Below, one piece after another: positions 32,201 to 39,307 of a stretch of 39,307 nt of DNA. The notes under the pieces are model-generated. The model saw only the letters and a program-made list of their open reading frames with translations. It was not told the DNA's origin and did not search any database. Each line of letters opens with the position of its first letter. Positions within the stretch are counted from its first letter, which is position 1. Position numbers and translations under genes: made by a program. This stretch comes from CAZLQF01 sp964561545 (GTDB lineage Bacteria; Bacteroidota; Bacteroidia; CAILMK01; CAYYUA01): positions 1 to 39,307 of the forward strand of contig CAZLQF010000025.1 in NCBI GenBank assembly GCA_964561545.1, in the 5' to 3' direction.

Positions 32201-34572
32201 TTGTCACCAATTTCACCGACACAACCAAACCTGGGTATACGGGTATAAAAAAATGGCAATGGGATTTTGGCGATGGAAGCTTTTCCGTTAAACGAAATCC
32301 TGAAAAAGTTTTTACAAACCCCGGAGATTTTGATGTCAAATTAACCGTAACCGACTCAGCTAATTGTGTAGATTCTTTTGTTGCTCAAGATTACATTTTG
32401 GTTGATGGGCCAGCCGGTAATTACTCGTTCGATACAACTGGGGGGTGTGAACCATTGGATGTAAACTTCTCAGTATCTTCTTCAAACGCTATTGAATACC
32501 AATGGTCTTTTGGTGATGGAGGTTCGTCAAATAGTCAAACGCCAACTTATTCTTATACAAGGGCTGATACTTTTAAACCTACGGTTGCGTTAAAAGACGC
32601 GAATGGCTGCGAAAATATATTGGGGCCAATTGACAGTATCATGGTTAAACCAAGCCCACAAGTAGAATTTGCTATGAGCAATCCCTGCTTTGGTTATCCC
32701 ACCAAGTTTTATGATTCCACTTCCACTTTAAAAGGGCAGTTAACAGCATGGAACTGGAACTTTGATGGACTTGGTGCATCCAATCAGCAAAATCCGGATT
32801 TCACTTTTCCAAGCCCGGACCTTTATAACATCAACCTGGAAGTTGACAACTCGCTTGGTTGTTCAAGTCAAAAATCCAAAGAATTTGACATCGGTGGCCT
32901 TGAAGTCGGGTTTTCCGCCTTGGATTCCAACATATGCCTTGGCAATCCTGTTGATTTTATCGATGAAACTTTTGCCGACACTACAATCAATTCTTGGAAA
33001 TGGAATTTTGGCAATGGTAATTCATCTTCTCAACCTAATCCATCGGTAAATTATAAGCAACCAGGCGCTTATGATGTAACCTTAATTGTCGATGACATAC
33101 TTGGTTGCAGCGACACCGTTACTAAGCCCAATTACATCAATGTTGCTGATACTGTTCCGCCCCCTAATCCCAAGGTCCATCGTGTTACGGTGCAAAGCGA
33201 TAACTCAGTGAGGGTGGATTTTGAACAATTTAAAGGGTTTGGTCATAAGTATTACACCATTTACCGCCAAAATAATGGTAACTATCAACAAATTGAGCAG
33301 ATTAACGACCTATATGACACGTCTTATGTCGATAGCCTTACCAATCCCTTAATCCAACCACAATGCTATAAAGTAACAGTTACCAATTCCTGTGATTTAA
33401 CATCCCAACTTGATCAAGCCCGACAGCATTGTACCGTTGAACTTAAAGCTGAAGTAGATACCAACCAAACCAATCTAAATTGGACGCCTTATGTGGGTTG
33501 GGATAATGTGGATCGGTACAACATATTGAGGCAAAAATTAGACACACCCAGCAGTTATTTTAAAATTGGGGAAGTGCCCGGAGATCAAACGTTCTACTCG
33601 GATACCGATATCGTTTGCTACCAAAGGTACACTTACAAAATCCAAGCAATTGATCAAGACCCCAATTCTTATACCTATTCCTTAAGTGATTCGAGTGGTG
33701 CCAAGCCCATATACAAAGCTGACTTTCCGCCCAATAATTTAATAAAAGCTACCGTGGTTAATGACGAGAACATCCTTTTGGAATGGGAGCCTCCAAAACA
33801 AACCGAAGTTAATTGGTACTCAATTGAAAAACGGGCTGCCGGCAATCAACCCAATAAATCCACTTCCATTGTTGGAGAAGATAAATTAAGATTTTTGGAT
33901 GAGTCTGTTATAGTGGATAGTAACTCTTATATTTACCGGGTTCAACCATTTGACAGCTGTGAAGTAGGCGGGCCTTTCAGCAATATTGGCAAGACCATCT
34001 TATTAGAAACTGAGGTAACCGAAGACCTTAGGCCCCGTTTAAAGTGGACCAAATACAGGGAATGGGAAAGTGGTGTGGATTATTATAATATTGAAATCAT
34101 GCAGAATGATGGTAGTTTTGAAATAATCCACCAAACGGATGGCCCTGATCAGACGACCTATACAGATACTTCTACTGATTTAAATGCCTTAAATCAATAT
34201 TGTTACCGTATCGTGGCCCAAAGGAATGACGGCTTTGGCAACAATGATAATAGAGAAGTTAAAAGTACTTCTAATGAAGATTGTGTAACTGGGATTTCCA
34301 AGCTTTATGTACCGAATGCTTTCTCACCAAATGATGATGGTATAAATGACGCCTTTTTTGCAAAAGGCCTGTACATTCAGAAATTTAAAATTAAAATTTA
34401 CGACCGTTGGGGGTCAAAAGTGTTTGAGAGCAGCGACATTAATGAAAAATGGGATGGTACTTTTAAAGAAAAACGTGCCCCTGAGGACGTCTACATCTAT
34501 GTAATACAGGCAGTAGGAATAGATGGTGAAACCTTCAATAAAACAGGAAAGTTATTACTGTTAAGAAAATAA
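29260..34572 (+). CDS. Large multi-PKD surface protein with T9SS type B (gliding motility) sorting domain
   Basis: The 1770-residue protein has a signal peptide to about residue 29 (NHVLAQ). Fifteen PKD-like units follow (about residues 30-1298), most with the WDFGDG core and an H-x-Y strand such as NPTHTYTSSGVY; about six are eroded. Nearly every unit carries one Cys at its start (GC, SC or similar) and often another later. Four fibronectin III-like units lie at about 1300-1670. The end (about 1680-1770) is the gliding-motility type B sorting domain, with YVPNAFSPNDDGINDAF and KIKIYDRWGSKVFESSD. Such proteins pass through the T9SS and stay on or near the cell surface, in adhesion or gliding. 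Specific ligand is unknown. Confidence 0.92.
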   Translation: MKKTVSLHIAALIGILILIGANSNHVLAQPDASFSVDNKVGCQVSVNFTPQSTGTNLNHDWDFGNGNSSQFETPVENYTIKGSYTVEHVVTNTNTGNQDTVIRQNLIEVYGEPNASFSVSPKSGCKPLSVNITNNTTTSSAPINSWTWDFGDGTVDTTENPSHTYTSSANYNISLSVKDTNGCQDGETSPNIDVSNAPTADFTAPNKKACEPPIDVNFTDTSQNPVGGSLNYLWDFGDGGTSTQQNPTHTYTSSGVYEVSLTVTDSSGCPNTKTKSNFVVVSKAEADFNFIPKDGCAPLEVNFQNTTSPKLPTTNYQWELGDGTITSKENPVHTYTSSGNYNIKLKAFSGNNCVDSNSTSLNVDPEPNFGFTSNQPFACKAPATVNFQSNGSNIVNYNWDFGNSKTSNSANPSNQYDLQGQYSVKLTIEDNNGCIDSLVKDSFVKISPPKPRFSIENKEGCDPLTSTFIDGSQSVDPIVNWSWDFDDGDTSNNPNPTHTYTDTGTYKPELTIETSQGCKNTVTEDQIRVGTRPNAEFNIPKKKGCLEAMNVGFQNLTNQNTPQADSFKWEFGDGRTSIKANPTHQYDAPPDTLDVTLRAFNNGCPDSIVKQDSIILIAPFAEFSYEKASCRQDSVYFKDLSVDADSLSWDFGDGTITSDTMPAHEYPNQGQYTVELEAFNDKTNCSHVEQKKLNVYQNFNPNPTKTISLNSCAPRQFDVLYTPNDSAKLLWDYGNGLIDSFNNQFIDRPVNKLISYDTPGTYTPKLQFESGNGCVIEETGPQITVDGTRPQFEVSPELGCIPLTVELIDSTQAPMAPIDSMYYTMSNGDTIKTNQADTVKYTYTSPAPNQNQGYPIKLHVVDSAGCTTTSIEHVKASKPIPEVAYSRDFFCDSVTYNFFAATADSNGLDPMSSYWEFGQNETFNKNLVSKTFSSDQNFNIKLVLTDAIGCKDSTNYNFTFDKKLPKAGFVSDTFQGDCPPLVTNFTDTTKPGYTGIKKWQWDFGDGSFSVKRNPEKVFTNPGDFDVKLTVTDSANCVDSFVAQDYILVDGPAGNYSFDTTGGCEPLDVNFSVSSSNAIEYQWSFGDGGSSNSQTPTYSYTRADTFKPTVALKDANGCENILGPIDSIMVKPSPQVEFAMSNPCFGYPTKFYDSTSTLKGQLTAWNWNFDGLGASNQQNPDFTFPSPDLYNINLEVDNSLGCSSQKSKEFDIGGLEVGFSALDSNICLGNPVDFIDETFADTTINSWKWNFGNGNSSSQPNPSVNYKQPGAYDVTLIVDDILGCSDTVTKPNYINVADTVPPPNPKVHRVTVQSDNSVRVDFEQFKGFGHKYYTIYRQNNGNYQQIEQINDLYDTSYVDSLTNPLIQPQCYKVTVTNSCDLTSQLDQARQHCTVELKAEVDTNQTNLNWTPYVGWDNVDRYNILRQKLDTPSSYFKIGEVPGDQTFYSDTDIVCYQRYTYKIQAIDQDPNSYTYSLSDSSGAKPIYKADFPPNNLIKATVVNDENILLEWEPPKQTEVNWYSIEKRAAGNQPNKSTSIVGEDKLRFLDESVIVDSNSYIYRVQPFDSCEVGGPFSNIGKTILLETEVTEDLRPRLKWTKYREWESGVDYYNIEIMQNDGSFEIIHQTDGPDQTTYTDTSTDLNALNQYCYRIVAQRNDGFGNNDNREVKSTSNEDCVTGISKLYVPNAFSPNDDGINDAFFAKGLYIQKFKIKIYDRWGSKVFESSDINEKWDGTFKEKRAPEDVYIYVIQAVGIDGETFNKTGKLLLLRK

Positions 34573-34576
34573 CGGA

Positions 34577-34801
34577 TTAAACCAGAACTTTCAACGTTTG
34601 AGGAGCTACTTGTAATTGCAAAGGTGTAGCTTTTTCCTTGATATCACCATCAAGGTGATAATAGACGGGTTTTGCTGTAGCAATATGGCTACTTGACACC
34701 GAATTAACCCCCAATTGCAGGGTATCTTGAAAAGTACTGTTTTAATAGATTTGCGTAGATATATAACTTCCCAAATCGGGAAGTATCTGCCTTATACCGT
34801 T
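34577..34801 (-). pseudogene. 3' remnant of a diacylglycerol/lipid kinase (YegS/LCB5 family)
   Basis: The minus-strand frame ending at 34577-34579 reads HIATAKPVYYHLDGDIKEK, then TPLQLQVAPQTLKVLV and a stop. This matches the closing beta-strands of YegS-type lipid kinases (...pv..hlDGE...p..v.v.P.alkvlv). Further upstream the same frame continues through a TAA (34742-34744) to a TGA at 34802-34804. The kinase domain is absent. The gene appears truncated near the IS4 element at 34824. The catalytic half is not found on the other side of that element. Assignment rests on the C-terminal pattern only. Confidence 0.6.
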
Positions 34802-34823
34802 TCAATTTTATCCATCATCACTG

Positions 34824-36179
34824 CTGTCCAAAACTAGCTGATAATTGACTTAAAACTGCCTTTTTGCGCTCATTTGGACGGGTTTTGGTAGCTTAGGCTT
34901 AAACAGCCCCCCACTAACTTGTGTCAAATATTATAATTTAATTGCCCGAGGGGTGTTGAATTTGGGGAAATGGGTGATTCAGCCATTCAAAAAGACCAAC
35001 TTTAACCAGTAAATTCATCCTGATAAATGTGATGAGATTTGATAAATGCCAGCCATACTTGGCTTTTGCTTTTAAGAACTTCAATAAGAGCATGGTAATC
35101 ATTGCTGTCCAAACTTGAATCAGGACAGCATTGGGAGTCGTCCCAATAAAAGTCTTGATCTTGAGGTGTTGTTTGAGCTGCTTGAAAAACACTTCAATTT
35201 CCCATCGGCTTTTATATAGCTCAGCCACTGTTAATGCTGTCCAATAAAAATTGTTGGTTAAAAAGCTCAAAAGGCGTTTTTTATGCTTATCCCAGATACT
35301 TACCAGACGGAGCTTGCGGGGATGATCTCCAGCTGCTTTTTCATCCATCAAACCGATTTTAGCGTCTTCGATGATTTCAACATTTTGGTTTTGCTCACCT
35401 GTTTGATAAGGCTCAAAAACATCGTACTTAGTATTCTTTTTCGGAGGGGTAACAAAATAAATGTTTTTGCTGTCCAAATGCTTTAGCCACTTAAAATCTA
35501 CGTAGGCTCTGTCGGCTACAAGTACACTTCCTGAAGGAATATTCATGGTTTTAGCTACTTGGATCTCATGGGTCTTTCCTTCAGTTAAATGCAAAAACAC
35601 TGGCAAACAACCATCATAGTCCAACATCGTGTGTAACTTAATAGCTCCCTTTCTTTTGCGAAACTGCGCCCAATCAAATACTGAAAGACAAAGGGGGATT
35701 ATAGTAGCGTCCAGCAAAAATATTTTACGCTTGAGCTTTTGATGCATGGGTCTTTTCAAATTGTAAATGCTTGAGAGATGGTCGTAAAGGGCAAAATAAA
35801 AATCTTTAAACAAGCGCCAGTCCCGATTTTTGTTCAGATAAGAAATACTAGACTTTTGAGGGGCCTGCTTTAGGCCTAGATGGTTGAGATTTCCTGTTGC
35901 ACTCCTCAGACCAAGACTAATAGTTCTGACCGAATCAGCACCTGAAAAATGGCAAAATAGCATACTTAAGAGATGGGTCCAGCTATCAAGCCCTTTGGAA
36001 TACTTGTAAGATTGATAGTGGTTGGATACCTTCCTGAAGAGTTGCTAAGGAATAAGCTGAGCTATTTGTGCAAATAGCGTAATATTTGTTTTCATTTGGG
36101 GTTGGTTTTTTTAAGGTTTCTCTCCAAATATTATTAACCAACCCCTTTTTTTAGTTCTTTATTCACAGTTTTTGGACAG
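34824..36179 (-). mobile_element. IS4-family insertion sequence, inactivated
   Basis: A 1356-base element with imperfect ends: CTGTCCAAAA from 34824 and, inverted, CTGTCCAAAAACT from 36179. It contains one transposase gene on the minus strand. No target duplication can be seen at the two flanks, which suggests later rearrangement or boundaries slightly different from those chosen. Confidence 0.65.
34938..36095 (-). pseudogene. IS4-family transposase with early amber stop
   Basis: The natural start is ATG 36095 (MKTNITLFAQIAQLIP), but codon 17 is TAG at 36045-36047. Reading resumes in the same frame at SNHYQSYKYSKGLDSWTHL and continues to 34938. The remaining open frame begins at ATG 35963 and gives 341 residues. 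DDE catalytic features are intact: Asp in LDATIIPLC, Asp in VLVADRAYVD, and the Y-x2-R-x3-E-x6-K motif in YKSRWEIEVFFKQLK. So the catalytic core is kept, while the N-terminal domain needed for DNA binding is cut off. Activity would need readthrough or an internal start. Confidence 0.85.
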
Positions 36180-36253
36180 ATGTCAATCTTCACCATTTTA
36201 CCTTTTTAGCCTCCAACAATTAATAAATCCTGATTTAAATAATGGCATAAGCA

Positions 36254-36285
36254 TTTGGTAATCAATTGAGTTTTTCTTAAGTTTG
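36254..36285 (+). promoter_or_regulatory. Promoter of the histidine kinase gene
   Basis: TTTG (36254-36257) and TAAGTTTG (36278-36285) match the Bacteroidota -33/-7 elements with a 20-base spacer. Transcription would begin about 30 bases before the ATG at 36322. Confidence 0.65.
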
Positions 36286-36321
36286 GTTGTAGCTCATAGG
36301 AATTTACCCAAGTCTTTTAAA

Positions 36322-37575
36322 ATGGACCAAGATCATTTCATAAAAACAGATATAATTAGCATAGATCGGCTAATAGATACGGTACAGGATCTATCGTTAG
36401 CGCGCGAGTTAAATGATATTACCAAGATTGTTAGGAAGGTAGCGCGTGATCTTACTGGAGCTCAGGGAGCTACTTTTGTCATTCGTGAAGGGGAGTACTG
36501 CTTTTATGCCGATGAAGATGCCATTTCACCCCTATGGAAAGGGAGAAGGTTTCCGATGGAAGCCTGTATTAGCGGATGGGTAATGAGAAACCGCCAATCG
36601 GTAACCATTGAAGATGTTTTTGCTGATGATCGAATACCGGATGATGTATACAGGCCAACATTTGTAAAAAGTATGGCTATGGTACCGATTCGTACAAAAG
36701 CTCCCATTGGGGCCATAGGCAATTACTGGGCAGCATTTCATTTGCCTACTGCGGAAGAAGTCCATCTTTTACAGGCTTTGGCCGATATTACAGCCGTATC
36801 CATTGATAACACCGAAACCCATAAGCAATTAGAGGAAAAACTGGAAGAAAAAGACCAAATTGTTCAACAACTGAAAACCCAGAAACAACAACTGGAAGAT
36901 CAAAAACAACAAATACAGGAATTAAACCAAATTATTGCTCACAATTTGCGTTCTCCCCTGGCGAATCTCCAAATGCTAAAGGACCTTATCAATAAAAGCG
37001 AAAGTGTAGAAGAGCAAGTAGCGTACATTGAAAAACAGCAACCTTTGATTGATAGTCTTCAGGCCACATTTGACGAGGTGATGAGTGCAATCAACATCAA
37101 ATCGAGCGATGAGATAGAAAAAGATGAAATTATTCTTGAGGATTCTGTGAAAAATGTTAAAAACCTTCTTCAGGGGGATATTATTAAAAGCGGGGCACTT
37201 ATAACTTGTGATTTTTCTCAAGTTCCGAATATCAGATTTCCGAAAAGTTACATGGATAGCATCTTGTTAAATTTAATTAGCAATGCCATCAAGTATCGTT
37301 CCTCGGAACGTAACCCGGAAATCCACGTGCAAAGCAAAGCTGATGATCATCACCTTTACCTGGAAGTTTTGGACAATGGCCTTGGCTTGGACCTGGATAA
37401 ATACAAAGACAAAATCTTTAAGCTCAGAAAAACTTTTCATGACCATCCCGAAGCCAAAGGTTTCGGGTTGTTTATCACCAAAGCCCAGGTAGAAGCCATG
37501 GGCGGAAAAATTGATTTAGTAAGCACTACCGGTGTGGGAAGCAGGTTTATCATCCAACTCACCAAGAATAACTAA
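36322..37575 (+). CDS. GAF-domain sensor histidine kinase
   Basis: The 417-residue kinase starts at ATG 36322 (a TTG 39 bases upstream overlaps the promoter and is less likely). It has no membrane helix and is likely cytoplasmic. Residues ~20-165 form a GAF domain, with CISGWVMRNRQSVTIEDV and the MAMVPIRTKAPIGAIGNYWA block. A coiled coil (~165-200, Gln-rich KTQKQQLEDQKQQIQEL) leads into the H-box AHNLRSPLANLQ with phospho-acceptor His207. The C-terminal ATPase domain has LISNAIKYRS (N box), LEVLDNGLGLDL (G1) and KGFGLFITKAQVEAMGG (G2). The ligand is unknown. It is followed three bases later by its probable partner receiver. Confidence 0.92.
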   Translation: MDQDHFIKTDIISIDRLIDTVQDLSLARELNDITKIVRKVARDLTGAQGATFVIREGEYCFYADEDAISPLWKGRRFPMEACISGWVMRNRQSVTIEDVFADDRIPDDVYRPTFVKSMAMVPIRTKAPIGAIGNYWAAFHLPTAEEVHLLQALADITAVSIDNTETHKQLEEKLEEKDQIVQQLKTQKQQLEDQKQQIQELNQIIAHNLRSPLANLQMLKDLINKSESVEEQVAYIEKQQPLIDSLQATFDEVMSAINIKSSDEIEKDEIILEDSVKNVKNLLQGDIIKSGALITCDFSQVPNIRFPKSYMDSILLNLISNAIKYRSSERNPEIHVQSKADDHHLYLEVLDNGLGLDLDKYKDKIFKLRKTFHDHPEAKGFGLFITKAQVEAMGGKIDLVSTTGVGSRFIIQLTKNN

Positions 37576-37578
37576 TTT

Positions 37579-37977
37579 ATGGAAAAAAAGGCCAAGCTGT
37601 GCCTGGTGGATGATGATGAAATCTTCCAGTACATGGCAGAGCGATTGTTTCGATCAACAAACCTCATTGATGATTTCAACATCTTCTCCAATGGAGAGGA
37701 AACGATCAATTTTTTGAAAGGCATCCAAAATGAACCTGATGAATGGCCAGGGATTATCCTACTGGACCTTTCCATGCCTATTTTGGATGGATGGGGATTT
37801 TTGGAGGAGTACCGAAAGCTTTTTCCCGAAATGTCCAATAATGTTACCCTTTATGTGGTCACTTCCTCTATAGACCCTTCAGACTATGAAAAAGCCCGCC
37901 AAGCGAATGAAGTAGCAGACTTCATCATTAAACCAATGACCAGTAAAAAACTTGAATACCTGCTAAAAGAAGCCTAA
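37579..37977 (+). CDS. Single-domain response regulator (CheY-like)
   Basis: The 132-residue protein is a bare receiver domain with no output domain. It has the acidic pocket VDDDE (Asp11-Asp13), the phospho-acceptor Asp63 in LLDLSMP, the Thr/Ser switch in VVTSS and the conserved Lys in FIIKPM. Start is ATG 37579, three bases after the kinase stop, so the two are co-translated. It probably receives phosphate from this kinase and acts on an unidentified partner, or is part of a phosphorelay. Confidence 0.92.
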   Translation: MEKKAKLCLVDDDEIFQYMAERLFRSTNLIDDFNIFSNGEETINFLKGIQNEPDEWPGIILLDLSMPILDGWGFLEEYRKLFPEMSNNVTLYVVTSSIDPSDYEKARQANEVADFIIKPMTSKKLEYLLKEA

Positions 37978-38154
37978 TTCATCAACAAAGCGGATGATTT
38001 GCGATTTCTGATCCTACCAAATGGAAATCTGATTCACCTCAACGTTAGGAATACCCGAATTGCAGAAAACATGCCTCGAATGAAACTTGAATTCTCGCTA
38101 CTAATGGCAGTGTTCCAAAAATTGTGTATAAATTTTCTTCATATTAGTCGTAAG
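37978..38154. other. Gene-poor stretch after the response regulator
   Basis: This segment carries an open frame (no stops) in phase with the decayed IS4 transposase that follows, but its translation is not recognisable, apart from SLLMAVFQK, which could be an eroded transposase N-terminal. I see nothing else in it. Confidence 0.4.
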
Positions 38155-39137
38155 TATTCCCTGAGAATTACCACTGTCCGGAGAAAAACAGAGCTGGAGT
38201 TTGAGGCCCGGGCTCTGAATCGCTAAATTAGGGATAGAACTAAACAAATTTCTGCATTGAACGAATCTAATAATTTAGCGGACAGTAAGCTGCCAAAAAA
38301 GTTTTTGAACCGGGTGTATTTAATTGATTCTACGATAAGTCCCCTTTTTCAGGAAATATTGAAAACTTCGGGTAAAACCCCATCAAATGGCAAAAAGAAG
38401 GGAGGGATCAAGTTCAATACCATGCTAAATGCCGGTGAAGGATTGCCCTGTTTTGTTGACTTCACTGCCGCTTCCAATCATGATCGCAGTTTTCTTGACC
38501 TTATTGAGTTACCGGAAGGCTCTTTCTTAGCCATGGTCAAAGGCTAGATTGATTATCAAAAATTTAAAACGTTAAGTCAGCAAAATATTTACTTTGTAAC
38601 GCGGCTAAAGAGGAATGCAGATTATAGCCCAACTTACGAGTAGGATATCCCCCAAAATGCACCTTTCAATTTACACAATAATGAAATCATTTTAGTGAAA
38701 AATCCTCAAAATCCCAATCAAAGTATCGAACTCAGGAAGGTGACCTAGTGGGATGATGTGTATCAGCATTATTTTGCGTTTATCCCGAACAATTTCAGCC
38801 TTTCGGGTACTAACATTGCCCTCATATATCAATACAGATGGGTGGTTGAGAAACTTTTCAGGTACCTCAAGCAAATCCCTTAAAATACTTTTTAGGCGAC
38901 AGCGTCAATGTCCCGAAGATCCAAATATAGACTTCTCTCATTGCCATGTTAATCTTGACGGTCATTAGAAATCAAGTAAGCAAGGTTAAAGAATGGCATT
39001 TTTCAAACATGGTTGCCATGATCAGGCACCATCTGGTCAATTACAGTAAATGGTATAAATTTTTATTTAATCCTGAAAGAGCTTATCAACAAAGAAACCG
39101 GGATTTAGCCTGGCAAAATGACCTTTTCGAAAGATAA
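38155..39137 (+). pseudogene. IS4-family transposase, heavily decayed
   Basis: The clearest part begins LPKKFLNRVYLIDSTIS (38289 on). It continues with GKKKGGIKFNTMLNAGEG, the transposase core, and ends after NPERAYQQRN near 39137. It is broken by in-frame TAG codons at 38545, 38641 and 38746, by a frameshift near 38876-38880, and by a further TAG at 38928 after the shift. The Y-x2-R-x3-E-x6-K motif survives (YQYRWVVEKLFRYLK), but the second catalytic Asp appears replaced by Val (MVKG where related copies have FDKG). Left of 38260 only short eroded matches remain. It is a different subgroup from the first IS4 copy. Confidence 0.8.
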
Positions 39138-39204
39138 GAGGTTTACTTTTGGATAAAGAGAAAAAACATCCTTTAAAAACAAATGAGACGGTTTTTACCC
39201 GCTA

Positions 39205-39224
39205 CTCAAAATTTTAACGGACAG
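39205..39224. repeat. Possible right end of the decayed IS4 element
   Basis: CTGTCCGTTAAAATTTTGAG reads inward from 39224. It begins like the end of the first IS4 element (CTGTCC). A possible left partner, CTGTCCG at 38174, falls inside the presumed transposase region, so the element may be internally deleted. The left boundary is not settled. Confidence 0.4.
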
Positions 39225-39307
39225 GAATGATTATAAACAAAAGTTGTCGATCAAGACAAATTAAGTGTTATTAAATCCTACTGCAAAATTTAAGGGAAAA
39301 ATATTCT

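Noticed and set aside
34604..34660. Hairpins AGCTAC/GTAGCT and TATCACC/GGTGATA as terminators of the PKD gene
   Set aside because: They lie inside the readable C-terminal coding DNA of the lipid kinase remnant on the other strand, so pairing may be incidental. The first has a T-run and could still act for the PKD gene, but I cannot support it.
34815..36190. Target-site duplication at the first IS4 element
   Set aside because: The flanks outside 34824 and 36179 show no convincing direct repeat.
36283..36321. Longer start (TTG) for the histidine kinase
   Set aside because: It overlaps the -7 promoter element and adds no domain; ATG 36322 is preferred.
36045..38930. Amber (TAG) recoding, since all internal stops of the IS4 copies are TAG
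   Set aside because: ugd-like and iaaA genes in this window end in TAG as a normal stop, and the second copy also has a frameshift and a lost catalytic Asp. Plain decay explains it.
1..39307. CRISPR array, toxin-antitoxin pair, restriction system or prophage
   Set aside because: No spaced direct-repeat array and no protein with matching motifs is present.

Overview
The window reads as chromosome of a Bacteroidota bacterium, most likely of the Cytophagales type. The evidence is two type IX secretion (T9SS) sorting domains (one type A, one gliding-motility type B), a lipid A gene, a DUF4292 lipoprotein, the Bacteroidota promoter motif TAnnTTTG in front of several genes, moderately AT-rich DNA, and a tRNA without an encoded CCA. 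The species cannot be named from sequence alone.

Layout. 1-279: left end of a decayed ISL3-family insertion sequence. 290-946: a small secreted T9SS cargo protein. 1346-7910: a TetR-TolC-MFP-RND multidrug efflux operon on the minus strand, with a possible operator/promoter at 7927-7985. 8045-12615: a minus-strand exopolysaccharide export operon (Wza-like lipoprotein, Wzc-like tyrosine kinase/co-polymerase, UDP-sugar dehydrogenase); the kinase ends in an extreme Tyr-Gly repeat. 12785-15904: recF (minus), diverging from an EamA transporter, ruvX and def (plus). 16078-16713: a TrpF-like protein that seems to lack its catalytic cysteine. 17137-17210: tRNA-Ala(GGC). 17282-19515: surE, a small membrane protein and lpxB in a minus-strand operon. 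19683-20612: an isoaspartyl peptidase. 20842-21669: lgt. 21882-28876: a minus-strand envelope cluster (flippase, dut, nucleotidyltransferase, TPR lipoprotein, DUF4292 lipoprotein, EnvC-like protein). 29260-34572: a 1770-residue multi-PKD adhesin-like protein with a type B sorting domain. 34577-39224: an accessory zone with a truncated lipid kinase remnant, two broken IS4-family elements, and between them an intact GAF histidine kinase plus CheY-like receiver.

Most of the core is cell-envelope work: lipid A, lipoprotein maturation, polysaccharide export and flipping, peptidoglycan hydrolase control, efflux and T9SS surface proteins. Mobile DNA lies at both ends and is decayed wherever it can be read.

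The strongest candidates for something unusual are the (Tyr-Gly)15 tail of the Wzc-like kinase, the TrpF-like protein without its catalytic Cys, the RND pump lacking two residues of the classical proton relay, and the cysteine-bearing PKD array. I did not find a clearly new multi-gene defence or mobile system here.
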